A program made the translations under genes and the position numbers. The notes under the pieces were generated by a model, which was not told the origin of the DNA, ran no database searches, and was given only the letters and a program-made list of their open reading frames with translations. This document shows, piece after piece, positions 18,082 through 26,363 of a stretch of 64,000 nt of DNA. This DNA comes from Candidatus Nanopelagicales bacterium (GTDB taxonomy: Bacteria; Actinomycetota; Actinomycetes; S36-B12; CAIYMF01), in contig JAFIHG010000011.1 in the NCBI GenBank assembly GCA_017848795.1, forward strand, positions 1 through 64,000. The letters run 5' to 3'. Every line of letters starts with the position of its first letter. The stretch's first letter is position 1.

Positions 18082-19881
18082 TCAGTCCTTGTCGCCGCTG
18101 TGCGGCAGGAACTCCTGCAGCTTCGTGAGCATGCCTTCCTTGATCACACCCCAGCGTGCCGAGTCGCCCTTCATGAGCGCCTCGATGGTCGACTTCATCT
18201 GCTCGTACGTCGCGTGCGGTGGGATCGGCGGGACGTCCGGGTCGGTGCGCACGTCGAGCACGGTGGGCCGGTCGGCTGCGAGCGCCCGCTCCCACGCCGG
18301 GCCGACGTCCTCCGGCTTGTCCACCGAGATCCCCTGCAGCCCCAGGCTGTTGGCGAATGCCGCGTACGGCACGTCGGGAAGGCGCTGTGAGGGCAGGAAC
18401 TGCGGTGAGTTGTTCATCGCGCGCAGCTCCCAGGTCACCTGGTTGAGGTCGTCGTTGTGCAGGATGGCCACGACCAGGCGGGGGTCGGACCAGCTCTCCC
18501 AGTAGTGCTTGATGGTGATCAGCTCGGCCATGCCGTTCATCTGCATCGCGCCGTCGCCGGCGAAGACGACCGCGGGGCGGTCGGGGTGGGCGAACTTCGC
18601 GCCGATGCCGTACGGGACGCCCGGTCCCATGGTGGCGAGGGTGCCGGAGAGTGATCCGCGCATCCGGCCGCGGAACTTCAGCTGCCGGGCGTACCAGTTC
18701 GCCGACGATCCGGAGTCCGCCGTGACCATGAGGTCGTCCGGCATCCGGCCGGACAACTCGTGGAACAACAGCATCGGGTTGATCGGGTCCGCCTCGACGG
18801 CGGCCTGCATCTCCATCGTCTCCCACCACCGGGCGACCTGAGACTCGACCTCCTCGCGCCATGAGCGGTCGGTCTTGCGCTGCAACTGCGGCAGCAGCGT
18901 CCGCAACGTGCTGGCAGCGTCGCCGACCAGGTTCACCTCGTACGGGTAGCGCATGCCGATGAAGGTGGAATCGATGTCGATCTGCACGGCGCGCACCTTG
19001 TCGAACGGCGGCATGAACTGCGAGTACGGGAAGTTCGACCCGACGGTCAGCAGCGTGTCGCAGTCGCGCATCAGCTCGTAGCTCGGCCGGGTGCCCAGCA
19101 GCCCGATCGAACCGGTGACGTACGGCAGCTCGTCGGAGAGCACGTCCTTGCCCAACAGCGCCTTCGCGACGCCGGCACCGAGCAGGTCCGCGACCTGCTG
19201 CACCTCCTCGCGAGCCCCGCGCGCGCCCTGGCCGATCAACATCGCCACCTTCGTGCCCGCGTTGAGCACGTCCGCCGCTCGGCGGATCGCCTCGCTGTTC
19301 GGCTGCACCTCGGGCCACTCGATGCCCAGCGAGGACGGCACCATCTTGAAGCTGTGCGTCGGTTCGCGATGCTCGAGCTCCTGGACGTCCGACGGGATGA
19401 TGATCGCGGTGGGCGCCCGGCGGCCCATCGCGACCCGCATCGCGCGGTCGAGGACGTTGGGCAGCTGCTCGGGCACGGTGACCGTGTGCACGTAGTCGCT
19501 CGCCACGTCCTTGTACAGGGTCTGCAGGTCGACCTCCTGCTGGTACGAGCCACCGATGGCGCTGCGGGCCGTCTGACCGACGATCGCCACCACCGGCACG
19601 TGGTCGAGCTTGGCGTCGTAGAGCCCGTTCAGCAGGTGGATCGCGCCGGGCCCGGACGTGGCCATGCAGACCGCGACCCGGTCCCCGAACTTCGCGTACC
19701 CGACGGCCTCGAAGGCGGCCATCTCCTCGTGCCGGGCCTGGACGAACTGCGGGTGGTCGTCCGCGCGGCTCCAGGCTGCGATGATGCCGTTGATGCCGTC
19801 ACCCGGGTAGGCGAAGACGTGCTCGACACCCCAGTCGCGGAGCCGGGACAGCAGGTGGTCGCCGACGGTCATGCTTGCCAT
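18082..19881 (-). CDS. thiamine-pyrophosphate enzyme, pyruvate oxidase-like
   Basis: A 599-residue three-domain TPP enzyme. The cofactor-activating Glu is in RHEEMAAFEAVGYAKF (Glu53). A central FAD- or nucleotide-binding domain follows (about 195-330), then the TPP/Mg motif GDGAMQM (442-448) with Asn476 (LHNDDLN). The overall pattern is of the pyruvate oxidase/pyruvate:quinone oxidoreductase group rather than acetolactate synthase. It lies 6 bp before the enolase-like gene. Whether it acts on pyruvate or on a longer 2-keto acid from that enzyme is open. A second, clearly different homologue is at 42585. Confidence 0.85.
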   Translation of the reverse strand: MASMTVGDHLLSRLRDWGVEHVFAYPGDGINGIIAAWSRADDHPQFVQARHEEMAAFEAVGYAKFGDRVAVCMATSGPGAIHLLNGLYDAKLDHVPVVAIVGQTARSAIGGSYQQEVDLQTLYKDVASDYVHTVTVPEQLPNVLDRAMRVAMGRRAPTAIIIPSDVQELEHREPTHSFKMVPSSLGIEWPEVQPNSEAIRRAADVLNAGTKVAMLIGQGARGAREEVQQVADLLGAGVAKALLGKDVLSDELPYVTGSIGLLGTRPSYELMRDCDTLLTVGSNFPYSQFMPPFDKVRAVQIDIDSTFIGMRYPYEVNLVGDAASTLRTLLPQLQRKTDRSWREEVESQVARWWETMEMQAAVEADPINPMLLFHELSGRMPDDLMVTADSGSSANWYARQLKFRGRMRGSLSGTLATMGPGVPYGIGAKFAHPDRPAVVFAGDGAMQMNGMAELITIKHYWESWSDPRLVVAILHNDDLNQVTWELRAMNNSPQFLPSQRLPDVPYAAFANSLGLQGISVDKPEDVGPAWERALAADRPTVLDVRTDPDVPPIPPHATYEQMKSTIEALMKGDSARWGVIKEGMLTKLQEFLPHSGDKD

Positions 19882-19903
19882 GGGCTTTCCTTCCGGTGCT
19901 CGG

Positions 19904-21538
19904 TCACGACCTCGACGAAGCCATGAGACGGTCTGCGGTACGGGCGGCGATCGCCATGATCGTCAGTGCGGGGTTCGCGCTGCCCTGGGTCGGCAGCACG
20001 CTGCCGTCGACCACGTAGAGGTTCGGTACGGCGAAGCTGCGGCAGTCGGCGTCGACGACGCCGTCCTGCTCGTTGGAGGACATCCGGCACCCGCCGACCA
20101 GATGCGCGTAGCGGTCGATCGTCATCGTCTCCGAGGCGCCGGCCGCGGTCAGCATGTCCTCCATGATCTGCTGGGCCGCGGCGGTCAGCTTCCGGTCGTT
20201 CTCGCACTGGGAGTAGCTGAACCGGGCGATCGGCAGACCGTACTCGTCGGTCTCGTCGGCGAGCGTCACGCGGTTCTCGGAAAGCGGGAGGAACTCGCAG
20301 AGCGCCCCGAAACAGGCCCAGTGGACGTAGTCGGACATGTATTCGCGGAAGGGAGCACCCCAACGTCCCTGGGCCGCCACGTGTTCGGCCCAGGTGATCG
20401 GAAGTGGTGAGACGCACTGCAACGAGAAGCCGCGTACGTAGTCCTTGCCAGGATCGGTCTCGTAGAACTCCTCGGTGCTCGCCTCCGGCGGCGGCGCCTT
20501 GTACATGCGGATCTCTTGTTCGAAGCGGCCGGCCGTCTGCGGGGCGCCCTGCACCATGATGTGACGACCCACTTGGTCGAACTCGTTGCACAGCCCGTGG
20601 GGGAAGCGCCGGCTGACCGAGTTGAGCAGTAGCCGTGGCGTCTCGATCGAGTAGCCGGCAACAACCACTCCCGCCGCGCGTTGGAAGCGCTGCACCCCGT
20701 TGCGTACGTAGTGCGCCCCGGTCGCCCGGCCGCTCTGTTCGTCGATCTCGACCCGGGTCACCATGGAGTCGGCCCGGAACTCGACGCCGTGCGCGAGCGC
20801 GTCGGGCACGTGAGTGATCAGTGGGGAGGCCTTGGCGTTCACCTTGCAGCCCTGCAGGCAGAAGCCGCGGTAGATGCAGTGCGGCCGGTGCCCGAACCGG
20901 CCGTTCGCGATCGCCACCGGCCCGACTCTTGCCTCCACACCGATTGCGAGCGCGCCGCGCAGGAACATCTCCCCGTTCCCTCCGACGGGGTGAGGGCTGT
21001 GCGGATAGCGGTGCGGATCTCCCCAGGGCCAACTCTCACCCGCGACCGGCAGCTCGGCCTCGATCTGTTCGTAGTATGGGCGCAACTGCTCGTACTCGAT
21101 CGGCCAGTCCGCTCCTACGCCGTCGACGGACCGGGTATGAAAGTCGCTGGGATGCAGCCGTGGCACATAGCCCGCGAAGTGCGTCATCGACCCGCCCACC
21201 CCCCGGCCGGAGTTGTTCGAGCCCAGCGGTACGGGATCGGTGCCGTCGATGACCCGCGGGTCGGTCCAGTACAGCGGGTGCGAGCCGGCTTCGTCGCTCA
21301 CCCAGTCCCGGTCCGGGTCCCAGAACGGGCCGGCCTCCAGCACGGCGATGCGCCAGCCGTGCCGGGCCAGCCGCTGCGCCAGGGTCGAACCGCCCGCTCC
21401 GGCACCCACGATCAGGAGGTCGACCTCATCGTCGTCGGCGAAGCAGCGCATCTGCGCGCGCAGCGCATGATTCGTGCGGGACCCGTCGAGCGGCAGCAGC
21501 CAGGCCGACTCGTTGCGGGACCGCACGTCGTCTCGCAC
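19904..21538 (-). CDS. GMC family oxidoreductase
   Basis: A 544-residue flavoprotein from a GTG with GGGAGGAG upstream. The FAD Rossmann loop is GAGAGG (45-50) with Glu68 ending strand 2. A Cys-rich segment CIYRGFCLQGCKVNAKAS lies mid-protein. The C-terminal GMC signature includes HLVGGCRMS (catalytic His) and GSANPALTIMA. It resembles the large subunits that pair with gluconate-2-dehydrogenase subunit 3, a homologue of which is encoded divergently at 22339. No Tat or Sec signal is evident. It starts 2 bp after the upstream membrane-protein gene stops. Confidence 0.9.
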   Translation of the reverse strand: MRDDVRSRNESAWLLPLDGSRTNHALRAQMRCFADDDEVDLLIVGAGAGGSTLAQRLARHGWRIAVLEAGPFWDPDRDWVSDEAGSHPLYWTDPRVIDGTDPVPLGSNNSGRGVGGSMTHFAGYVPRLHPSDFHTRSVDGVGADWPIEYEQLRPYYEQIEAELPVAGESWPWGDPHRYPHSPHPVGGNGEMFLRGALAIGVEARVGPVAIANGRFGHRPHCIYRGFCLQGCKVNAKASPLITHVPDALAHGVEFRADSMVTRVEIDEQSGRATGAHYVRNGVQRFQRAAGVVVAGYSIETPRLLLNSVSRRFPHGLCNEFDQVGRHIMVQGAPQTAGRFEQEIRMYKAPPPEASTEEFYETDPGKDYVRGFSLQCVSPLPITWAEHVAAQGRWGAPFREYMSDYVHWACFGALCEFLPLSENRVTLADETDEYGLPIARFSYSQCENDRKLTAAAQQIMEDMLTAAGASETMTIDRYAHLVGGCRMSSNEQDGVVDADCRSFAVPNLYVVDGSVLPTQGSANPALTIMAIAARTADRLMASSRS

Positions 21539-21540
21539 CC

Positions 21541-22005
21541 TCACTCCTCCCGACGCAGCACCGCGGCGAGCACGCCCATGCCGCCCACCAGTGCCATCGC
21601 GAGCGGGGCGAGGACCGGCGGCCCCATCTCGAGGTTGTACCGCGTATTGCGCCAGCCGCCGGGCTTCTGGGCGATGCCGCGAGCGTGCAGGAAGAGCCCT
21701 TGCATCCCGTTGCCGATGAGCACCGCAGAGACGATCGGGAGGACCGTCTTTGCCGCGCGCCGAGAGACAACGGCGCTGATTCCGGCGGCGGCGCCGACGG
21801 GGGCGAGGGCTACCGGTAGCCACATCATGTTGTTGCCGAAGCTCGCGCGGTCGTGCTCCAGATAGATGTCCGCTGCCGTGATCAATGCGCCAGCGGCCAT
21901 GAGACCAGCGAGACTGCGCTCGAACCTTCCGGTGCGCACGTCCCGGAGCAGCCGATCGATACCCATCGCGTCGAGCAGTACGGCGCGCTCGAGCGAGTCG
22001 GACAT
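21541..22005 (-). CDS. four-TM hypothetical membrane protein
   Basis: A 154-residue protein; the ATG at 22005 has GGAGGA upstream. After a short soluble N-terminus (ERAVLLDAMGIDRLLRDV) there are four hydrophobic segments: LAGLMAAGALITAADIYL, WLPVALAPVGAAAGISAVV, VLPIVSAVLIGNGMQGLFL and PPVLAPLAMALVGGMGVLAA. It is the first gene of the operon and sits 2 bp from the GMC gene. It may anchor that enzyme or pass electrons, but no haem or metal motif is evident. Confidence 0.75.
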   Translation of the reverse strand: MSDSLERAVLLDAMGIDRLLRDVRTGRFERSLAGLMAAGALITAADIYLEHDRASFGNNMMWLPVALAPVGAAAGISAVVSRRAAKTVLPIVSAVLIGNGMQGLFLHARGIAQKPGGWRNTRYNLEMGPPVLAPLAMALVGGMGVLAAVLRREE

Positions 22006-22140
22006 GTCGTTGCTCCTCCTCGTTCGAACCGGCCGGTCGGACCGATGTGCGTACGCCCAAGGCGGTCGGGGTATGGGGCTCGGCCGCATTCCATGCAAAC
22101 GCGGGCCGCTGATCGTCGCAACTTCTGGGACGGAGCTCGG

Positions 22141-22169
22141 TTGCCGCAGCTGCGAAGCACGCCTAGTGT
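22141..22169 (+). promoter_or_regulatory. promoter TTGCCG-N17-TAGTGT
   Basis: A -35-like TTGCCG (22141-22146) and -10 TAGTGT (22164-22169) at 17-bp spacing, upstream of the gluconate-dehydrogenase subunit gene. Nearly identical boxes precede the ferritin-like and hemerythrin genes. Confidence 0.55.
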
Positions 22170-22220
22170 CCAAGGAAGGGATCGAAGTCCAACTGCAACG
22201 GTGATCGAGTGCAGCGGTGA

Positions 22221-22271
22221 TGGTCTCGACTACGCTCGACCGGCGGCTGGTTGCGTCCGCTCTTAGGAGCA
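22221..22271. repeat. dispersed repeat, family B, copy 1
   Basis: A stretch starting TGGTCTCGACTACGCTCGAC and running on through GGTTGCGTCCGCTCTT. It closely matches 53466-53515. Here only the right half is well kept; the 53.4-kb copy has a full hairpin. Confidence 0.65.
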
Positions 22272-22338
22272 GGCCTTCGTGGCGGTGCTCGATCGGGCTC
22301 GATCGCCGACGAAGGCTGCTCGTCGACTGGAGGTTGGC

Positions 22339-22938
22339 ATGATGATGCGTCCAGTGCGGTTTCCTGGTTTCGACGTTTCCCGCCAAGCGCCGCGGTGGGA
22401 CGCGGTGACGCGGGCGACGATCGAGGACCGGGTCGCCACCACCGTCGCCGAAGGATTCTTCACGGACCCCGAGCGACGCGCGGCCCGTCGGCTGCTCGGG
22501 CGATTGCTGGACCTGGACGGCGAGGCGTTGGAGTCCGTCCTCGCGCTGGTCGAGCAGCGGCTGGCGCTGGGTCGGCAGGACGGCTGGCGGTATGCGGACC
22601 TTCCCGAGGACGGTGCGGCCTGGCGCGGATCACTAGCGCGCTTGGACCGGGATGCCCAGCTGCGGTGCGGCGCCGGGTTCGTGGAGATCCCAAATGCGGA
22701 CGCGGACGCACTGATCTGCGCGTTACGTGAGCGCGACGGCGCGCAGTGGCACGGCTGGACGGCGCGGCACGTGTGGAGTCTCTGGACGCGCTACGCCTGC
22801 ACCGCGCTCTACTCTCACCCGCGGGCGTGGGAGGAGATCGGTTTCCCAGGACCCGCGTATCCGCGCGGCTACAAGAACGCGAACGTGGACGGCCGGGAAC
22901 CGTTCGAGGTCAAGGATCATCACAACGTGGCCCCGTGA
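22339..22938 (+). CDS. gluconate 2-dehydrogenase subunit 3 family protein
   Basis: A 199-residue protein whose C-terminus carries the family signature YSHPRAWEEIGFPGPAYPRG followed by KNANVDGREPFEV. In characterised enzymes this small subunit partners a GMC-type flavoprotein that oxidises gluconate or related sugars. Those homologues have a Tat signal; none is visible here, matching a partner that also lacks one. GGAGG lies 5 nt before the first of three tandem in-frame ATGs (22339, 22342, 22345). The likely partner is the divergent GMC gene. Confidence 0.85.
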   Translation: MMMRPVRFPGFDVSRQAPRWDAVTRATIEDRVATTVAEGFFTDPERRAARRLLGRLLDLDGEALESVLALVEQRLALGRQDGWRYADLPEDGAAWRGSLARLDRDAQLRCGAGFVEIPNADADALICALRERDGAQWHGWTARHVWSLWTRYACTALYSHPRAWEEIGFPGPAYPRGYKNANVDGREPFEVKDHHNVAP

Positions 22939-23029
22939 CCGGTCACCGGTGTCGGGCCCGTTACGAGTGGCGCTCCAACCGATCGTCCTTGACGATGGAA
23001 CGCGCACCACCAACCGGAAGGGAACCGAC

Positions 23030-23206
23030 ATGAGTGCCACCGACAAGATGAAGAACATGGCCGAGGACGCCAAGGGCAAGATCAAGGAGGCGGCCGGCAA
23101 GGTCACCGGTGACGAATCGCAGGAGCACGAGGGCCAGGCCGACCAGACCAAGGCCGACCTCAAGCAGCGCGGCGAGCACGTCAAGGACGCCTTCAAGACC
23201 GACTGA
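23030..23206 (+). CDS. CsbD family stress protein
   Basis: A 58-residue, highly charged, helical protein with the CsbD pattern: DKMKNMAEDAKGKIKEAAGK, VTGDESQEHEGQADQTKADL. CsbD proteins are general-stress-induced in many bacteria; the biochemical role is unknown. It lies 91 bp after the gluconate-dehydrogenase subunit gene and 14 bp before the P450. Confidence 0.92.
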   Translation: MSATDKMKNMAEDAKGKIKEAAGKVTGDESQEHEGQADQTKADLKQRGEHVKDAFKTD

Positions 23207-23220
23207 CGCAGCACCGCAGG

Positions 23221-24447
23221 ATGCTTCGCGACTCGACGCTCGAACTGCTCGCTCTCGGTTACGACTACGGGGGCCGGCAGTTCGAGCGTCGTGGCGCGTC
23301 CGGGGGAGCGCAGACCAGGCTGCTCTTCGCACGCACGACGGTGCTCCGTGGGCCCGAGGCGGTAGCCCTCTTCTACGACGAGTCGCTTGTGGCACGCGCG
23401 GGCGCCATGCCCTCACGGGTCCGGCGCACCTTGCTGGGCGTGGGTGGCATCCAAGGCTTGGACGACACGGCACATCACGCGCGCCGCGGACTGTTCCTGC
23501 GATTGCTCGACGGTGCAGCGGTCGAGGACGTGCGTGAGCGGGTGGAGACGCTCTGGCGCGACGAACTACCGCGGTGGGAGCGCGCCGGGCCCATCACCCT
23601 GCACGACGAGATCGGGCTGCTGCTGTGCCGCGCCGCCCACGACTGGGTCGGCGTGCCCTACACCCAGGGGCAGCTGGCCGGCAGGTACGCCTCGCTCGCC
23701 GCCATGATCGACGCTCCGGCGGCACTCGGACCACGCCATCTGCGCGGTCGCGCCGCGCGACGTGGCGCGGAGCGCGGCCTGGCCCGGCTCGTCAGCGACG
23801 TGCGCGCAGGCGTACGGGATGCGCCGCCGGGTTCGCCGCTGGAGGCGATCAGCGCCTTCTGTGACGAGAGCGGCTCGCGTCTCGCCCCCCGGGTAGCAGC
23901 CGTGGAGCTGCTAAACCTGCTGCGGCCCATCGTCGCCGTACAGCGCTTCGTCGTGTTCGCCGCTCTGGCACTGGAGACGCACCCGGAATGGCGCGCGAAG
24001 GTCCGTGCCGATCCCTCGCGCGCCGCGGACGTCGCATCGGAGGTGCGCCGCTACTACCCGTTCTTCCCGATGGTCGCGGGAAAGGCGCGCCGGGCGATCA
24101 TGTTCGACGACCTACGGGTTCCGGCCGGAAGCCGGCTGCTGCTCGATCTGGAGACGACCGACCACGAGCCGGCGGACTGGAGCAGGCCTTGGGTCTTCGA
24201 CCCCGACCGGTTTGCGCACGAGCCGTCCTTGCGGAACCGGCTCGTCGCCCAGGGCGGCGGGCCGCCCGGTGGTCACCGGTGCCCCGGTGAGGCGCTCACC
24301 CAGGAACTCACGGCTCTTGCGATACGGAGGTTGTGCGCAATGAGTTACACGGTGCCCGCCCAGGACCTGCGGGTCGACCGTCGACGGATGCCCACCGGGC
24401 CACGCAGTGGCATGGTCCTCGACGTGACGCGGACGGGCGGCGAGTGA
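23221..24447 (+). CDS. cytochrome P450, CYP152-type peroxygenase
   Basis: A 408-residue haem-thiolate protein. The haem Cys is Cys354 in GGHRCPGEA, with the unusual QGGGPPGG run before it. The ExxR motif is EVRR (274-277). The I-helix has LLRPIVAVQRF with Arg235-Pro236 instead of the acid-alcohol pair, the hallmark of CYP152 fatty-acid peroxygenases, which use hydrogen peroxide directly. The aligned B-prime residue is Gln78 (GIQGLDDTAHH), as in the BS-beta hydroxylase rather than the His of the OleT decarboxylase, so alpha/beta-hydroxylation is more likely than alkene formation. Confidence 0.9.
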   Translation: MLRDSTLELLALGYDYGGRQFERRGASGGAQTRLLFARTTVLRGPEAVALFYDESLVARAGAMPSRVRRTLLGVGGIQGLDDTAHHARRGLFLRLLDGAAVEDVRERVETLWRDELPRWERAGPITLHDEIGLLLCRAAHDWVGVPYTQGQLAGRYASLAAMIDAPAALGPRHLRGRAARRGAERGLARLVSDVRAGVRDAPPGSPLEAISAFCDESGSRLAPRVAAVELLNLLRPIVAVQRFVVFAALALETHPEWRAKVRADPSRAADVASEVRRYYPFFPMVAGKARRAIMFDDLRVPAGSRLLLDLETTDHEPADWSRPWVFDPDRFAHEPSLRNRLVAQGGGPPGGHRCPGEALTQELTALAIRRLCAMSYTVPAQDLRVDRRRMPTGPRSGMVLDVTRTGGE

Positions 24448-24463
24448 CTGCGCCACACATGCG

Positions 24464-25480
24464 CTAGGCGGCCCGGGCGGTGGGGGAGTGCAGCATCCGG
24501 TAGACCGCGCGTTCCACCCGACCGTGCACCGGTACGTCCAGCCTCGACCGGGGCAGGACGCGCTGCGGCAGGGCCACCCCGTCCGCGTACAGTTCCACGA
24601 CGCGCGGATCCACGTAGGCCGAGCGCGCCACGGCGACCGTGTTCCCGAGGTACTCCGCCACCCCCTGGTAGCCCTCGAGCACCGCCCGTTTGCGACCGCG
24701 GACGCTCCCCGGACGTGGTCCGGCCGCGAGCAGTTGCGCCATGAGAACGGTCGCATTCCAGGTACGGAAGTCCTTCGCCGTGAAATCGCCTCGCGTGACC
24801 GTGCGGACGAAGTCGTTCACATCGGCGCTGTGCACGTCGTGCCAACGACCGTCACTCTCCTGCCAGGCCAGCAACTCCTCGGCGGACGTCGGGCGCGCGA
24901 GCAGTTCACCGAGCACCTGCGCGAGCCGCGCATCGACGATCCGCTGCTTGCGCTCCTGGCCGCCCTTCGCCGGATAACAGAACCAGTTCGTGCGGCCCGA
25001 GACGCGAAGATGCTCCCGCCGTAGTGTCGCCAGCCCGTAGGTGTCGTTGGTGTCGGCGTACGACTCCGAGCCGATGCGGAACGCCCCGAGGTCCAGCAAC
25101 CGGAACGCGGCTGCGAGCACCCGTTCTCGAGTGAGTCCCTCGGCCTGCAGGTCGGCGGCCACTACCTTCCGGCAGCCCGGCAGGACGCGCGCCAGCTCGA
25201 GCACGCGGTCGTGCTTGATCCCGTCGCGCTGACGACGCCACTCCTCGTGGTAGAGGTACTGGCGGCGCCCGGCGGCATCGGTCCCGATTGCCTGGATGTG
25301 ACCGTTGGGCCAAGGACAGATCCACACGTCCTTCCAGGCCGGAGGGATGACGAGCGCCTCGAGCCGGGCACGATCCTCCCCGGAGATCGTCACCCCGTCC
25401 GGTGCGACGTAGCGGAAACCGCGACCGGCGCGCAGGCGCCGGATTCCCGGCGCGTCGGGGTGGGAACGTCGCAACCTCAT
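24464..25480 (-). CDS. DNA topoisomerase IB
   Basis: A 338-residue poxvirus-like type IB topoisomerase that relaxes supercoils through a 3'-phosphotyrosine intermediate. Recognisable positions are FRIGSESY (Arg135), AKGGQERKQR (Lys172), TAKDFRTWNATV (Arg239) and the nucleophile Tyr289 in ARSAYVDPRV. Length is normal for bacterial members. No ribosome-binding site is obvious at the ATG. It converges on the P450 gene with only 16 bp between stops. These enzymes are scattered among bacteria and often accessory. Confidence 0.93.
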   Translation of the reverse strand: MRLRRSHPDAPGIRRLRAGRGFRYVAPDGVTISGEDRARLEALVIPPAWKDVWICPWPNGHIQAIGTDAAGRRQYLYHEEWRRQRDGIKHDRVLELARVLPGCRKVVAADLQAEGLTRERVLAAAFRLLDLGAFRIGSESYADTNDTYGLATLRREHLRVSGRTNWFCYPAKGGQERKQRIVDARLAQVLGELLARPTSAEELLAWQESDGRWHDVHSADVNDFVRTVTRGDFTAKDFRTWNATVLMAQLLAAGPRPGSVRGRKRAVLEGYQGVAEYLGNTVAVARSAYVDPRVVELYADGVALPQRVLPRSRLDVPVHGRVERAVYRMLHSPTARAA

Positions 25481-25662
25481 CGCGCCGACCGCCTACCGTG
25501 CGCTCAATCTGCGCCCGATGGCGCTCTCGAACCGCGTGGCCCGCGCGTATCGAACTGCCTTTCGCGCTCCGTGCTCCATCGGCTCGGCATGGCTCACCTC
25601 GTCTCGGGTGATCCGACCATAGGAGCGCATGGTGATCTTCGCCAGTCGTACGCACGCTGCTG

Positions 25663-25691
25663 TTGCCGGCTCGGTCGCGGGCACCTAGCGT
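25663..25691 (+). promoter_or_regulatory. promoter TTGCCG-N17-TAGCGT
   Basis: TTGCCG (25663-25668) and TAGCGT (25686-25691) at 17-bp spacing, 38 bp before the ferritin-like start. It belongs to the group of three matching promoters in this region. Confidence 0.6.
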
Positions 25692-25729
25692 CGGAGCGTT
25701 CCCAGGACTGTCGAGCCCGTGGAGGGGCG

Positions 25730-26266
25730 ATGCCGAGCAACAAGTTCGAGATCGATGTCAAGGCCATCCGCGAGGATGCTCGCGCGAAGATGGCGGAGGG
25801 GGCGGTCACTGCGGGCAACACAGCCGACAGCGAACGGATCATCGAGGTCCTCAACGCTGTGGTGGCAACGGAGATGGTCTGCGTCATGCGCTACACGCAG
25901 AACGCGATCGCCGCCAGTGGCATCGACCGGGCCCAGGTGGCGAAGCTCTTCACCGAGCACGCGGCGGAGGAGATGCAGCACGGGCTGCAGGCGGCGGAGC
26001 GGGTGAGCCAGCTCGGTGGTGATCCGGACTTCGATCCGGCAACCCTGGTGGAGCGCTCGTACACCGACTATGTCGCGCCGGAGTCCACCGACCTCGAGAA
26101 GATGCTCACCGAGAACCTGTTCGCCGAGCGGATCGTGATCACTGCCTACCAGGAGATCATCAGGTGGATCGGCGACGCCGACCCGACCAGCCGGCGGGTC
26201 GTGGAGTCGATCCTCGAGGAGGAAGAGGAGCACGCCGACGACCTCAACGACCTGCTCGGCAACTGA
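25730..26266 (+). CDS. ferritin-like diiron protein (bacterioferritin-like)
   Basis: A 178-residue four-helix protein with diiron ligands in the expected order: Glu48 (ATEMVCVMRY), Glu81 and His84 (AAEEMQH), Glu133 (NLFAERIVI), then Glu and His168 (EEEEEHADD). It could store iron or detoxify peroxide. A 35-residue N-terminal extension precedes the first helix. No haem-binding Met is obvious. The ATG has GGAGGGG just upstream and its own promoter at 25663. Confidence 0.87.
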   Translation: MPSNKFEIDVKAIREDARAKMAEGAVTAGNTADSERIIEVLNAVVATEMVCVMRYTQNAIAASGIDRAQVAKLFTEHAAEEMQHGLQAAERVSQLGGDPDFDPATLVERSYTDYVAPESTDLEKMLTENLFAERIVITAYQEIIRWIGDADPTSRRVVESILEEEEEHADDLNDLLGN

Positions 26267-26280
26267 CACGCTCGCTCCGG

Positions 26281-26309
26281 TTGCTGGCACCCGTTGGCGG
26301 ACCTAGCGT
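26281..26309 (+). promoter_or_regulatory. promoter TTGCTG-N17-TAGCGT
   Basis: TTGCTG (26281-26286) and TAGCGT (26304-26309), 17-bp spacing, before the hemerythrin gene. The -10 and its flanks (ACCTAGCGTCGG) match the ferritin-like promoter almost exactly. Confidence 0.6.
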
Positions 26310-26363
26310 CGGCTCGGTCGGGTCCGACAGGGCGGCCAGCACAGTTCTAGATGCGGAGGCGTC

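Larger units (their letters stand above)
22006..22338. other. divergent intergenic region
   Basis: A 333-bp gap between the minus-strand GMC operon and the plus-strand gluconate-dehydrogenase subunit gene. It contains a plus-strand promoter (22141-22169) and a dispersed repeat (22221-22271). No convincing coding sequence is seen. Confidence 0.6.
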
